Shown: positions 34,731-43,366 of the stretch, one piece after another
Position numbering within the stretch: the stretch's first letter is position 1
Layout: every line of letters starts with the position of its first letter
Source of the DNA: Pedobacter sp. Hv1
GTDB taxonomy: Bacteria > Bacteroidota > Bacteroidia > Sphingobacteriales > Sphingobacteriaceae
DNA length: 64,000 bases
Reading direction: 5' to 3'
Assembly (NCBI RefSeq): GCF_001412215.1
Contig: NZ_LLWP01000005.1
Location: 450,975 to 514,974, forward strand
Program-made: the position numbers and the translations under genes
The notes under the pieces: model-generated
Told to the model about the DNA's origin: nothing
The model's database searches: none
Seen by the model: the letters and a program-made list of their open reading frames with translations, nothing else

Positions 34731-36401
34731 TTAATTATTATATGGTAGTACAATTTTAAATTCTGTTCCTTTATCTACAACACTTTTAACAGATATTTCG
34801 CCGTTCATAAAGTTAACTAGTTCTTTACAGAAAGCCAAACCCAAACCTACACTTCCATTTTGGTTATATCGGTTTTGAACACGGTAAAACTTTTTAAAGA
34901 TATTATTTATTTCTGATGATGGAATACCTATTCCCGCATCTTTAAATCTGAGCACCACCTTATCTTTAATTAAGCGGGCACTGATATGAAGCTTTTTATG
35001 GTTTGGTGAAGAATATTTATAAGCGTTCTCTGCCAAGTTATCGAATAAACTGCCCAATAAAACCGGATCGGTAATAAAGGTAGTAAACCCAGAGGTTTCA
35101 TACGTAAAGTCAAAATCAGGGTGTTTCAGCTTGTGTACATCAATTGTACTTTCTATAAAATCATCAATATTAATTTCGTCCTGATTTAAGATAATGGCTT
35201 TGTTCTCTATCTGCGTAAAGGCCAACAACTTATTCATCAAGCCATTCAGCTTATCGGCCTCTTCATCTAATATTTTACCGTAGAGCTGTTGTTCTCTGGC
35301 ACTTAAACTTGCTGCGCTTTTAATGTTATTTCCCGCAATTTTAATCACGCTTACGGGTGTTTTAAACTCATGCGTTAGGTTGGTTACAAAATCGTACTGT
35401 AGCTTAAACATCTTATGGTTGATGTTCAGGTTTCTATAGATTAAAAAGGCGACCAACACCAATACGCCATAGAACAATAACAGTAAAGCGGCTATCGGCA
35501 AAAAGAAACTATAAATCTCTTTTTTAACAAAAGATTTTGAGGAGATAAAGTAAAGCTTATAATCAGAGAATGGTCCACCTAAAGTAATCTCGCCCGTAAT
35601 GTATTCTGATGAAGTATCAAGAGGGTCATAGGTAATGGGCTCTATCCTGATGTTTTGGTACAACAAAGGCCTGGTATTTTTGATCTTGATTTTACTGGGG
35701 TCCAGCTCAAAAGAAAGCATATCCTGCTGATAAACAGGATCTGAATCCAATTTATAGGCCACCATTCTTTTATAAACTTTTAAGAGTTCAAAACTTGGGA
35801 TATTGAAGTAGTCTATCCGATTTGAGCGGATATTGGTAAAATTGCTAAACAAGCTTTCTTGACTGGGAGCTTTTGCAGTATCTAGTTTAGCCGCAAACTT
35901 CATCATCTTTAAAGAGAGCTGATCAAAACCATCCCGATCCACATTATTCACAATATCGTTCTCTCCAAACAGTTTGATCGAATCTTTGGGTATGGTGCTG
36001 CCAAACTGATAAACATTCTTAAGCCCTACAGAACAATCGCCATAGTTGACCCCATTCTCTTCAAACTTGATGTTTTTTACCAAGGCATCATAAAAGACTA
36101 CCTTAGAAACAAAAGGGTATTGCAGTAAGATTGTATCTACATATTTAGCGGCCGTAGCCGAATCTAAATAACCATTGTAATAAGAAATTACAGGCAATTT
36201 GTTTAAAAAGAAATCATTATAGGGTTTGATACTTTCTTCGAGCACATTGGCCTTGGCCGATACAAAATCGTTCTCGATATTCTTTTTACTAAAGTTAAAT
36301 GCTAGAAAAAGAGAAATTACAAATACTACGGAGATTAAGACAATAAAAGTTATTATCAGCGAAAAATTCTTACGATAACCACTATCCTTTTCTGAAACCA
36401 T
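34731..36401 (-). CDS. Sensor histidine kinase
   Basis: A 556-residue membrane sensor kinase: transmembrane helix at ~13-35, a ~260-residue periplasmic domain without a recognised fold, a second transmembrane helix (~293-315), a HisKA domain with the phospho-acceptor His344 in LTHEFKTPVSVIK, and an HATPase_c domain with N-box LAENAYKYS, D-x-G-x-G in KDAGIGIP and a G2 motif SVGLGLAF. It is preceded 12 bp upstream by a catalytically degenerate S9-like lipoprotein gene and followed by an OmpR-type regulator gene. The periplasmic domain may interact with that lipoprotein (inference). Confidence 0.95.
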   Translation of the reverse strand: MVSEKDSGYRKNFSLIITFIVLISVVFVISLFLAFNFSKKNIENDFVSAKANVLEESIKPYNDFFLNKLPVISYYNGYLDSATAAKYVDTILLQYPFVSKVVFYDALVKNIKFEENGVNYGDCSVGLKNVYQFGSTIPKDSIKLFGENDIVNNVDRDGFDQLSLKMMKFAAKLDTAKAPSQESLFSNFTNIRSNRIDYFNIPSFELLKVYKRMVAYKLDSDPVYQQDMLSFELDPSKIKIKNTRPLLYQNIRIEPITYDPLDTSSEYITGEITLGGPFSDYKLYFISSKSFVKKEIYSFFLPIAALLLLFYGVLVLVAFLIYRNLNINHKMFKLQYDFVTNLTHEFKTPVSVIKIAGNNIKSAASLSAREQQLYGKILDEEADKLNGLMNKLLAFTQIENKAIILNQDEINIDDFIESTIDVHKLKHPDFDFTYETSGFTTFITDPVLLGSLFDNLAENAYKYSSPNHKKLHISARLIKDKVVLRFKDAGIGIPSSEINNIFKKFYRVQNRYNQNGSVGLGLAFCKELVNFMNGEISVKSVVDKGTEFKIVLPYNN

Positions 36402-36413
36402 TTGATCAACAGG

Positions 36414-38306
36414 TTACTTTTTCTTCAAATTAACCTCTAAAAACTGTTCTAAAGCCGAGTACATTTTCTGACGACCTTCTTCTCTATTCATAGAAAAAGC
36501 GGCATCTTCCTTTTCGTAATAGGTAACAGGTGCGTTCCGTTTCTTTAGCTCTTTTACAAACTGTATCGCATCGCTGGTATTGATTCGAGGGTCTTTGATA
36601 TTTTGTGTAATAAAGATAGGAATATTAACCTTATCTGCATGGAAAATTGGCGAAGCCTGACGCAAGTATTCAAAATCGACATCTGGATTTCCAAAGATCT
36701 CATAATACATCTGTAAACTCGATTTATAAAATGGAGGTATGGATTTGATATAACTCAACAAATTGAGTACACCAGAGTTGGAAGCCGCACATTTGTATAA
36801 TTTTGGATTTTTAATGGCACTGTTTATGGCAATATACCCGCCCAAACCATTTCCATAAATGGCTATTTTTTGTGGGTTTGCTATTTTTTGGTCGATCAAC
36901 CATTTTACACCGTCATCAACATCGTCTTGTATCTTAGCTCCCCATTGTTTAAATCCGGCAGCAAAAAAAGCCTTACCATAACCAGAAGAGCCTCTGTAAT
37001 TGACCTGTAGCACACCATAACCTCTATTGGCCAAAAACTGTACCTCGGCATTAAAGCCCCAGGTATTGCGTTGCCCTGGTCCATTATGCGGCATTACCAC
37101 AATAGGTAAGTTATTGGCTTTGGTATTTAGGGGTAGCGTAAGGTAACCATCAATCTTTATTCCATCTCTAGATGTATAACTGATTGGCTTCATTTCGCAC
37201 ATCTGATCTTCCTGAATGGCAGAATTGATGTCACTTAATTTCTTTAAATTTCCAGTATTGGCTACATAGAGGTAATAAGAACCCGGGTTGCGGTCTGTAA
37301 ATGTGCGGATCACAAACACATTTTCGCTTTTGTCCTTGCTTATAATTCTAGATTCCGTATTTGGCAACAACTGGTCTATCTTTTGGTACAAAACCTTGGC
37401 CTCGTCATCTAGATAGTGTTTGTGTTTTTTCCAGGTTTCGTAAACCACATAGGCCATTTTACCTTTTTGTCTAGAATATTCTCCATCTACAACATTTAAG
37501 GTATCATTGGCAAAAAGTACGCTTTTCTCTTTTCCAGTAATACAATCCAATTCTACCAAAGCTTTTTTATCCCTGTTGATGTTGGATATGGCATAAACGA
37601 TGTTGGGCTTGGTTTCTGAGAAAGCAATTGGAAGTATAGTGGTTTTAAAGTCATTGGTCATGATGGGACTAAATTTCTGCCCTTCATTTTCTCTATACAA
37701 CAAAGTTTGGCTTACCCCATCACTTGAAATGGCCATCCGTAGCATACCCTTAGCATCTGTTACCCAATCAATAATATTACCCGGATTTTGTGCCGCCATC
37801 TGCATTTCTCCATTTCTTACGTTTAATCTGTAAACGTCTGAAACGGTAGAATCTCTTTTATTAGACGACACCAACAAAAAATTATCCTCCATCAGTTGAT
37901 CATCCAAAACCCTGATCTTGTTCTTCTCGTTTTTGCTCAACTGTTGTTCATTCTTGCCTTCTTTATTGATGATAAACAGGTCAGACTGGAAACGTTCTCC
38001 TTCTTTTTCTTTGTAATAGATCAGTTCGTCGTTACTTACCCACGAGTAAAAACTGATATTTTTTTCATGGAGTTTGGTCAACTGTACTGTTTTACCAGTT
38101 TCAATGTTCTCTACAAAAAGGTTTTGTTTTTTATCCTGTAACTTTAAATAGGCCAAGCTCTTTCCATCTGGCGAAACGCGATAGGTAGCTTTATCCTGTG
38201 ATTTGAAAAAGTCGTTAACGGGTAATACAGCAACCTTTCCTCCTTCTTTACATGCAAAGAGAAACAATAGCAATAGCAACCCTAAATATTTTTTTATAAC
38301 CGTCAT
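36414..38306 (-). CDS. S9 peptidase-like lipoprotein lacking catalytic Ser and His (likely pseudoenzyme)
   Basis: A 630-residue lipoprotein with lipobox Cys19 (LFLFAC), an N-terminal beta-propeller (~30-360; repeated SPDGKSLAYLK and YSRQKGKMAYVVY type blades), and a C-terminal alpha/beta-hydrolase domain of prolyl oligopeptidase type (~380-630). In the usual G-x-S-x-G-G-Y nucleophile motif this protein has GNGLGGY, so the Ser position is Gly487. The acid Asp572 is kept (KDPRIN), but the D/E-x-H-G-F region reads EDAAF, giving Ala602 for His. The protein otherwise looks intact and uninterrupted, so it probably serves as a binding or sensory protein. It is first of four genes with a kinase, regulator and GH31 enzyme. 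Confidence 0.88.
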   Translation of the reverse strand: MTVIKKYLGLLLLLFLFACKEGGKVAVLPVNDFFKSQDKATYRVSPDGKSLAYLKLQDKKQNLFVENIETGKTVQLTKLHEKNISFYSWVSNDELIYYKEKEGERFQSDLFIINKEGKNEQQLSKNEKNKIRVLDDQLMEDNFLLVSSNKRDSTVSDVYRLNVRNGEMQMAAQNPGNIIDWVTDAKGMLRMAISSDGVSQTLLYRENEGQKFSPIMTNDFKTTILPIAFSETKPNIVYAISNINRDKKALVELDCITGKEKSVLFANDTLNVVDGEYSRQKGKMAYVVYETWKKHKHYLDDEAKVLYQKIDQLLPNTESRIISKDKSENVFVIRTFTDRNPGSYYLYVANTGNLKKLSDINSAIQEDQMCEMKPISYTSRDGIKIDGYLTLPLNTKANNLPIVVMPHNGPGQRNTWGFNAEVQFLANRGYGVLQVNYRGSSGYGKAFFAAGFKQWGAKIQDDVDDGVKWLIDQKIANPQKIAIYGNGLGGYIAINSAIKNPKLYKCAASNSGVLNLLSYIKSIPPFYKSSLQMYYEIFGNPDVDFEYLRQASPIFHADKVNIPIFITQNIKDPRINTSDAIQFVKELKKRNAPVTYYEKEDAAFSMNREEGRQKMYSALEQFLEVNLKKK

Positions 38307-38318
38307 ATATCTATTCTA

Positions 38319-38326
38319 CAAAAATA
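38319..38326 (-). promoter_or_regulatory. Promoter box for the S9-like/kinase/regulator/GH31 cluster
   Basis: The minus strand reads TATTTTTG, an exact TAnnTTTG box, 12 bp before the ATG at 38306. A TTTTTGC stretch ~15 bp further upstream could be the -33 element, although the spacing is short. The leader would be only a few nucleotides long. Confidence 0.5.
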
Positions 38327-38526
38327 CGGATCACCTTTTGGCAAAAACATTAATTATTAATATTGTTACTTACCGTAAACCTTATTCTAGGTCTCAATGT
38401 AGCAACATTGACATTATTCAAATCATAATATCGGTAACATTTAGAATACGCGTTAACATTTTTCGTTATTTTAGCACTTAAGCTTTAATTGACTATTAAT
38501 TTTAGCGCTATTAATTTATTCCACTA

Positions 38527-40335
38527 ATGAAGAAACTCATTCTTTTAATCTGTAGTATTTTCTCTTTCTCTTTTTTGCAGGCGCAAGAAGGGGTAGATGA
38601 GGCATTGGCTTATCAATATTACCAACAGGCAGATTATGAAAAGGCTGCAGTGCTTTTAGAAAAATTATTTAACGCTACCAAAAATGATGGCTATTTCGAC
38701 CTTTATTTTACTTCATTAATCAAAATAAAAAAATACAAAGAAGCAGAAGCCATTCTCAAAAAATTAATTAAAGAATATCCAGATAAATCTCAATATGGTG
38801 TTGCGTTGGGTAGAGTTTATCAAGAAAATGGCCGAATTGAAGAAGCCAACAAAATATTTCAGGGGGCCATTAACGCTACACCAAAAGACGAAAACAAATT
38901 TAGACAACTAGCCAACGATTTTTATCGTTTTGAAGCTTACGATATGGCCATTGCTACTTTTATACAGGGCAGAAAAGTATTTGGCGACGAACAGCTCTTC
39001 GGTTTTGAGTTATTGAGCATCTATCGTTATAAAAAAGACAAGGTGATGTTGATCCAAGAATACATGAATGTATTGACCAACACCCCTCAATTATTGCCCC
39101 AAGCACAAAATGCACTGGCCTCTATTTTTGAAGACAATAAAGATTATCAATTGCTTCAAACAGCCTTATTTAAGAAAATACAAAAAGATCCACAGGCCGA
39201 GGTATTTACCGAAATGTTGATTTGGCAATACATTCAACAGCAAGAGTATGAGATAGCCTTAAGGCAATTGATTGCCCAAGACAAACGGACCAAGGGCGAC
39301 GGAACTTTTCTTTTCAATACAGCCAATACTTTTTTGGCCAACAAGGCTTACCCAACTGCAATTAAAGCTTATGAGTACATTTTAACAAAAGGAACTGAAA
39401 GCGAGATCTACGTGAGGGCTAAAGTTGCATTGATCAATGCCAAATATGAGTTGGTAGTAGCTGGTAAATTTGACAACCAGGCTATCGCTGCCCTAGCTAA
39501 TGAATATCAAGAAATTTTAACCCAATATGGCAAAAATATCGAGACCTTATTTGCCTTAAAAAAACTAGCCTATCTACAAGCTTATTATCTGAACGATTTA
39601 AAAAAAGCAGAAGAAACCTTAGAAAGTGGATTAAAAATTATGAATGTTCCATCTGCAGAAATTGGGCAGCTAAAAATTGATCTTGGCGATATTTATGTAT
39701 TGTCTAAACAACCTTGGGAGGCCATTTTAGTATACGAACAAGTAGCCAAACAATTTGAAAACCAAGTTATCGGAAACGAAGCACGTTACCGAGCTGCAAA
39801 ACTCAATTTTTATGTGGGCGATTTCAAATATGCAAAATCTCAGGCAGATGTTTTAAAGGCATCAACTTCTGCATTAATTGCCAACGATGCCCTAAATCTC
39901 AGTCTCCTGATATCGGACAACCTACAGAGCAAAAATGACAGCCTAGCTTTAGTGATGTATGCTGATGCGGATATGTTTCAGTTTATGAACAAAACGGATA
40001 AAGCTTTGGCAAAACTGGACAGTATTGACACCATGTTCCCTAAAAATAGCCTAACTGACGATATTTTAATGGCTAAAGCCAATATCTACATCAAAACAAA
40101 CGACCTAGCAAATGCAGTTACCATGCTTAAAACATTAATTACCGACCATAATACCAGCATTTGGAGAGATGATGCACTTTTTACATTGGCAGATATTTTA
40201 GAGAAAAAGCTGAACAATCCAGAAGAGGCTAAAAAACTATACCAACAGTTGATGAATGATTATCCGGGCAGTATGTTTAATGCAGAGGCTAGGAAACGAT
40301 TTAGGAATATGCGTGGTGATAATTTAGGCACATAA
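38527..40335 (+). CDS. Secreted TPR-repeat protein
   Basis: A 602-residue protein with a signal peptide (MKKLILLICSIFSFSFLQAQ) and TPR-like helical repeats over its whole length, for example YYQQADYEKAAVLLEKLF, KKYKEAEAILKKLIKEYPDKSQ, RIEEANKIFQGAINATPKD and, at the end, NPEEAKKLYQQLMNDYPGSMFNAEARKRF. Such periplasmic TPR proteins act as scaffolds for envelope complexes; the C-terminal repeats resemble BamD/YbgF-type units. It is divergent from the S9-like gene. No specific family beyond TPR was recognised. The DUF4286 gene follows 15 bp later but appears to have its own promoter. Confidence 0.85.
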   Translation: MKKLILLICSIFSFSFLQAQEGVDEALAYQYYQQADYEKAAVLLEKLFNATKNDGYFDLYFTSLIKIKKYKEAEAILKKLIKEYPDKSQYGVALGRVYQENGRIEEANKIFQGAINATPKDENKFRQLANDFYRFEAYDMAIATFIQGRKVFGDEQLFGFELLSIYRYKKDKVMLIQEYMNVLTNTPQLLPQAQNALASIFEDNKDYQLLQTALFKKIQKDPQAEVFTEMLIWQYIQQQEYEIALRQLIAQDKRTKGDGTFLFNTANTFLANKAYPTAIKAYEYILTKGTESEIYVRAKVALINAKYELVVAGKFDNQAIAALANEYQEILTQYGKNIETLFALKKLAYLQAYYLNDLKKAEETLESGLKIMNVPSAEIGQLKIDLGDIYVLSKQPWEAILVYEQVAKQFENQVIGNEARYRAAKLNFYVGDFKYAKSQADVLKASTSALIANDALNLSLLISDNLQSKNDSLALVMYADADMFQFMNKTDKALAKLDSIDTMFPKNSLTDDILMAKANIYIKTNDLANAVTMLKTLITDHNTSIWRDDALFTLADILEKKLNNPEEAKKLYQQLMNDYPGSMFNAEARKRFRNMRGDNLGT

Positions 40336-40338
40336 TCC

Positions 40339-40346
40339 TATCTTTG
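40339..40346 (+). promoter_or_regulatory. Promoter box 4 nt from the DUF4286 start codon
   Basis: TATCTTTG lies 3 bp after the TPR gene stop codon and ends four bases before the ATG at 40351. The arrangement TATCTTTG-N4-ATG is identical to that of hemW at 19692, so a leaderless transcript is predicted. Confidence 0.5.
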
Positions 40347-40350
40347 TAAC

Positions 40351-40653
40351 ATGTTATTATACAATGTAACCGTAATTATTGAAGATGCAGCTAAAGAGGA
40401 GTGGTTGCAATGGATGCAAGACATTCATATTCCAGCAGTAATGGCAACTGGAAAATTCGTCTCTAACAGATTATTGAAAGTTTTAGATTCTCCAAATGAA
40501 GGCACTACCTTCTGTGTACAATATATTGCTGAAAATTTAGCAGAATATGAAGATTACCAACAAAACTATGCGCCAACATTGCAAGTAGAAATGCAGGTAA
40601 AATTTGAAAACAAATTTGTGGCTTTCAGAACATTAATGGAATTTATAGCTTAA
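40351..40653 (+). CDS. DUF4286 family protein
   Basis: A 100-residue soluble protein. The start MLLYNVTVIIEDAAKEEWLQWMQDIHIPAVMATGKF and the VQYIAENLAEYEDYQQNYAP centre match the DUF4286 family, a ferredoxin-like (dimeric alpha+beta barrel) protein common in Bacteroidota. No function is known to me. Its stop overlaps the start of rfbC by one base (TAATG), so translation of rfbC is probably coupled to it. Confidence 0.85.
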   Translation: MLLYNVTVIIEDAAKEEWLQWMQDIHIPAVMATGKFVSNRLLKVLDSPNEGTTFCVQYIAENLAEYEDYQQNYAPTLQVEMQVKFENKFVAFRTLMEFIA

Positions 40654-41207
40654 TGAATATCATAGAAACTCCCATCAAAGACCTTTTTGTAATCGAGCCT
40701 AAAATCTGGAAAGATACAAGAGGCTATTTTTACGAAAGCTACAGTGCCAAACAATTAGCTGAGGCAGACATCAATGCCATTTTTATTCAAGACAATCAAT
40801 CATTTTCTCAAAAAGGTACTTTACGAGGCCTACATGCTCAGGCACCACCTTTTGCACAAGGAAAGTTGGTACGTGTAATTAAAGGTGCAGTGCTGGATGT
40901 TGCTGTTGATATTAGAAAAAACTCGCCTACGTATGGTCAGCATTTCAGTATTGAGCTAAGTGGCGAAAACCATAAACAGCTTTGGGTACCTCCCGGTTTT
41001 TTACATGGCTTTTTAACTTTAGAAAATGACACCATCTTCACTTATAAAGTAACCAATTACTACGATAAAGATTCTGAAATTGGTATCATGTGGAATGATC
41101 CGACTCTCAATATCAATTGGAGTGCACAACTCGAAGAATCTGCATTTCTGTTATCTGATAAGGACTTGATTCTTAAAGATTTTAAATCTTTGCAGAGCCC
41201 ATTTTAA
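40653..41207 (+). CDS. rfbC: dTDP-4-dehydrorhamnose 3,5-epimerase
   Basis: Epimerises dTDP-4-keto-6-deoxyglucose at C3 and C5 in dTDP-L-rhamnose synthesis for cell-surface polysaccharides. The 184-residue protein has the family pattern: KDTRGYFYESYS, GTLRGLHAQAPPFAQGKLVRVIKGAVLDVAVDIR with the catalytic His in LRGLH and Lys in QGKLV, then WVPPGFLHGFLTL and TYKVTNYYDKDSE with the Tyr acid. Length is normal. The other rfb genes (A, B, D) are absent from the window, so the pathway is scattered. Located behind DUF4286 with a one-base overlap and ahead of a strong hairpin terminator. Confidence 0.95.
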   Translation: MNIIETPIKDLFVIEPKIWKDTRGYFYESYSAKQLAEADINAIFIQDNQSFSQKGTLRGLHAQAPPFAQGKLVRVIKGAVLDVAVDIRKNSPTYGQHFSIELSGENHKQLWVPPGFLHGFLTLENDTIFTYKVTNYYDKDSEIGIMWNDPTLNINWSAQLEESAFLLSDKDLILKDFKSLQSPF

Positions 41208-41210
41208 TCT

Positions 41211-41244
41211 TAATAGTGGTTCGTGATGGCACGAACCACTATTA
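41211..41244. terminator. Bidirectional hairpin terminator between rfbC and the OmpA gene
   Basis: A perfect 15-bp stem TAATAGTGGTTCGTG with loop ATGG and the complementary arm lies between two convergent genes. The flanks are A/T-rich (TCTTAA; AATAAG) but lack a long T run. Confidence 0.75.
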
Positions 41245-41251
41245 AATAAGA

Positions 41252-42094
41252 TTATTGTTTAATCAAATCGTATAGCTCATCCAATTTTGGAGAAAGTACG
41301 ATTTCAATTCTACGGTTTTTGCTACGGCTTTCGGCTGTTGTATTTGGACCCAAAGGCTGGAATTCTCCCTTTCCTGTTGCAGTCATTCTTACACTTTCTA
41401 CCTTTTGCTCTTCGGTTAAGAAACGCACAACCGAGGTTGATCGAAGTACACTTAAATCCCAGTTGTCTTTAATTTGGCCAAGGTTGGTAATTTTCTGCGA
41501 ATCGGTATGTCCTTCTACGGCGATGTTAATTTCTGGTTGTTGTTTCAATACAGCAGCCAATTGGGTTAAGGCTTGTTTACCTTTCTCGTCTATGATGATA
41601 CTTCCAGAAGGGAATAACAATTTATCTGTTAGTGAAACATAAACTTTTCCGTTCTTAATTTCTACAGTTAATCCATTTTTGGTGAAACCTAACAATGCTT
41701 CTTGTAGTTTGGCTTTCAACTGGTTTGTTGCCTCATCACGTTTGCGTAAAATCTCTTCTACTTCTTTTAAACGTTGCTCACGTTTCTTTAAATCGCCAGA
41801 AAGCTTATTGATCTCAGAAGAGCTATTACTTCTTAATTTGGTATAATTGGCATCCATTTCATTGAACTGGCCTCTTAATTCGGCTATTTGTCCATTCAAT
41901 GCTGCCGTATCTTTTTTAAGGCGGTTGATCCGTTGTTCTAAACTTTCATTCTTAGATTGGGCGTCGCTCCAACCCACATTTAATGAATCTTGTTTGGCCA
42001 AAAGGGCTTTATACTTTTTTGGAGATAAGATTACACATGAACTTACAGTAGAAATACATAGTACAACCAGTAGAAATAGGCTTAGTCTTTTCAT
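41252..42094 (-). CDS. OmpA-family peptidoglycan-binding lipoprotein
   Basis: A 280-residue outer-membrane lipoprotein: lipobox Cys20 (ISTVSSC), a long coiled coil (about 35-145, rich in SL, LKK and EEILRKRDEATNQLKAKL-type heptads), and a C-terminal OmpA domain (~155-270) with ITNLGQIKDNWDLSVLRSTSVVRFL and ATGKGEFQPLGPNTTAESRSKNRRIEIVL, including the NRR-type peptidoglycan-binding end. The N-terminus has no beta-barrel. It probably tethers the outer membrane to peptidoglycan. It is the last gene of a possible leftward series starting at 43618. Confidence 0.92.
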   Translation of the reverse strand: MKRLSLFLLVVLCISTVSSCVILSPKKYKALLAKQDSLNVGWSDAQSKNESLEQRINRLKKDTAALNGQIAELRGQFNEMDANYTKLRSNSSSEINKLSGDLKKREQRLKEVEEILRKRDEATNQLKAKLQEALLGFTKNGLTVEIKNGKVYVSLTDKLLFPSGSIIIDEKGKQALTQLAAVLKQQPEINIAVEGHTDSQKITNLGQIKDNWDLSVLRSTSVVRFLTEEQKVESVRMTATGKGEFQPLGPNTTAESRSKNRRIEIVLSPKLDELYDLIKQ

Positions 42095-42171
42095 TAGTAG
42101 AATTTATTCGTTTAATTTATTTTCAATTATCAAGAGCTCGTTAAAACACTATAACGGTAAAAAAGCTATTC

Positions 42172-42834
42172 CTATATGGTTGTCGCTTTTCTCAAAAATA
42201 ACACAAATGGTTGTATTGTTGTAAAAGCAGTTATCAACTTATCCACTATGGTAGGTTTTAAAAACTCAGAATCGGCTATCTTATAAATAGATATGAAACT
42301 TTTTAACTTCAATAGCTCAATCTGCGGATGATCAATTTCATAGCCTTTTGGGGCTTTTTTTAAGGTGTCTTCTTTGCTTAATTTGTAAATATCTTTAAAT
42401 GCTTTGGCACTGATGATCTCTACAAACTCAGCCGTATTGTAATCTATTTCTTCTCTGATCATTTTAAGCACTGCTGCTTCAGGCTGCCAAAACCCTACAC
42501 CAAAAAAACAGTTACCCGGTTGCAGATGCAGGTAATAACTTGGGGTATTTGGCCCATAACCTTTCACATCGAATGCAATGCCATAGTTATTTTTATAGGG
42601 GTCTTTATTTTTGCTAAAACGCACATCTCGATAAATGCGCATCAATGCTTTTTTTGGCTCTGTATCTGCTGGGTATTGTGGATCTATGGCCGATAATTCT
42701 TTGATTAATAAAGCTATAAATGGAAATAAATCTGCCTTGGCCTCCTCATATAAATGTTTGTTTTCGGCAAACCACTCACGGTTATTATTTTCGGCAATGT
42801 TTTTAAGAAAATCGAAAGTTTTTTTGTTTAACAT
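42172..42834 (-). CDS. DUF2461 family protein
   Basis: A 220-residue soluble protein of the DUF2461 (TIGR02453) family. Recognisable parts are FDFLKNIAENNNREWFAENKHLYEEAK at the start, MRIYRDVRFSKNKDPYKNNYGIAF in the middle and YYLHLQPGNCFFGVGFWQPE after it. The biochemical function of the family is unknown to me. It lies between the OmpA gene and the DUF983 gene in the same orientation. Confidence 0.87.
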   Translation of the reverse strand: MLNKKTFDFLKNIAENNNREWFAENKHLYEEAKADLFPFIALLIKELSAIDPQYPADTEPKKALMRIYRDVRFSKNKDPYKNNYGIAFDVKGYGPNTPSYYLHLQPGNCFFGVGFWQPEAAVLKMIREEIDYNTAEFVEIISAKAFKDIYKLSKEDTLKKAPKGYEIDHPQIELLKLKSFISIYKIADSEFLKPTIVDKLITAFTTIQPFVLFLRKATTI

Positions 42835-42840
42835 TTTAGG

Positions 42841-42929
42841 TAACTGTTTAAGTGTTCAATGGTTCATTAGTTCAGTTGTCATTGGTTCATTGGTCATTGG
42901 TAACTGTCAACTGAGAACTTCAAACTGCG
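42841..42929. repeat. Low-complexity repeat spacer
   Basis: The spacer repeats TTCATTGGT and TTCATTAGTTCAGTT-like units, with GGTAACTG at 42839 and again at 42899. On the other strand it reads AATGACCAATGAACCAATGA, the same style as the spacer at 30.5 kb. No gene is present. Confidence 0.5.
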
Positions 42930-43328
42930 CTACTCCTGATCATACTCAGCTTTGTACTTTATCTTGGGCGATAGCCAATGCAATAAAATTACACGTGAAT
43001 ATCGGTAATTTAAAGGTGATAATAAAAGTGAACCTAAAAAAATGACACCCACATACCATCCTAGCGAATCGAAATCTAATCTCCCTCCAGATAGGTAATA
43101 AGTTGCAAAACCCATACTGATCATTTCTACCATATTCATGGCATAACTTACATACATGGCTGCATAAAAATAGCCCGGTTCTATTTCAAACCTTTGTTTG
43201 CAATGCGCACAATTAGTATTGGTACGTTGAATATTGAAACCGTAGCTGCTGCCTGTAAAAATATCTCCTCTTCTACATTGAGGGCACTTGCCTTTAACAA
43301 TGGCATACCATTTAGGTGTTTTCTTCAT
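42930..43328 (-). CDS. DUF983 family zinc-ribbon membrane protein
   Basis: A 132-residue protein with an N-terminal cytoplasmic zinc ribbon (KCPQCRRGDIFTG and NCAHCKQRFEIEPGYFYAAMYVSYAMN: two C-x-x-C pairs) and two transmembrane helices (YVSYAMNMVEMISMGFATYYL and GWYVGVIFLGSLLLSPLNYRYSR). This is the DUF983 pattern. The family is often found near cytochrome oxidase genes, which start about 1 kb away here. Function unknown. The preceding gene (38 bp away) is a small C-x-x-C protein in the same direction. Confidence 0.88.
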   Translation of the reverse strand: MKKTPKWYAIVKGKCPQCRRGDIFTGSSYGFNIQRTNTNCAHCKQRFEIEPGYFYAAMYVSYAMNMVEMISMGFATYYLSGGRLDFDSLGWYVGVIFLGSLLLSPLNYRYSRVILLHWLSPKIKYKAEYDQE

Positions 43329-43366
43329 AGCGAATACCTAACAGCAATAGTTTGGATGGAGAACAG

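Noticed and set aside
36414..38306. Calling the S9-like gene a pseudogene or sequencing error
   Set aside because: The frame is intact over 630 codons, the lipobox, propeller and hydrolase fold are complete, and Ser and His are changed by clean substitutions at separate sites.
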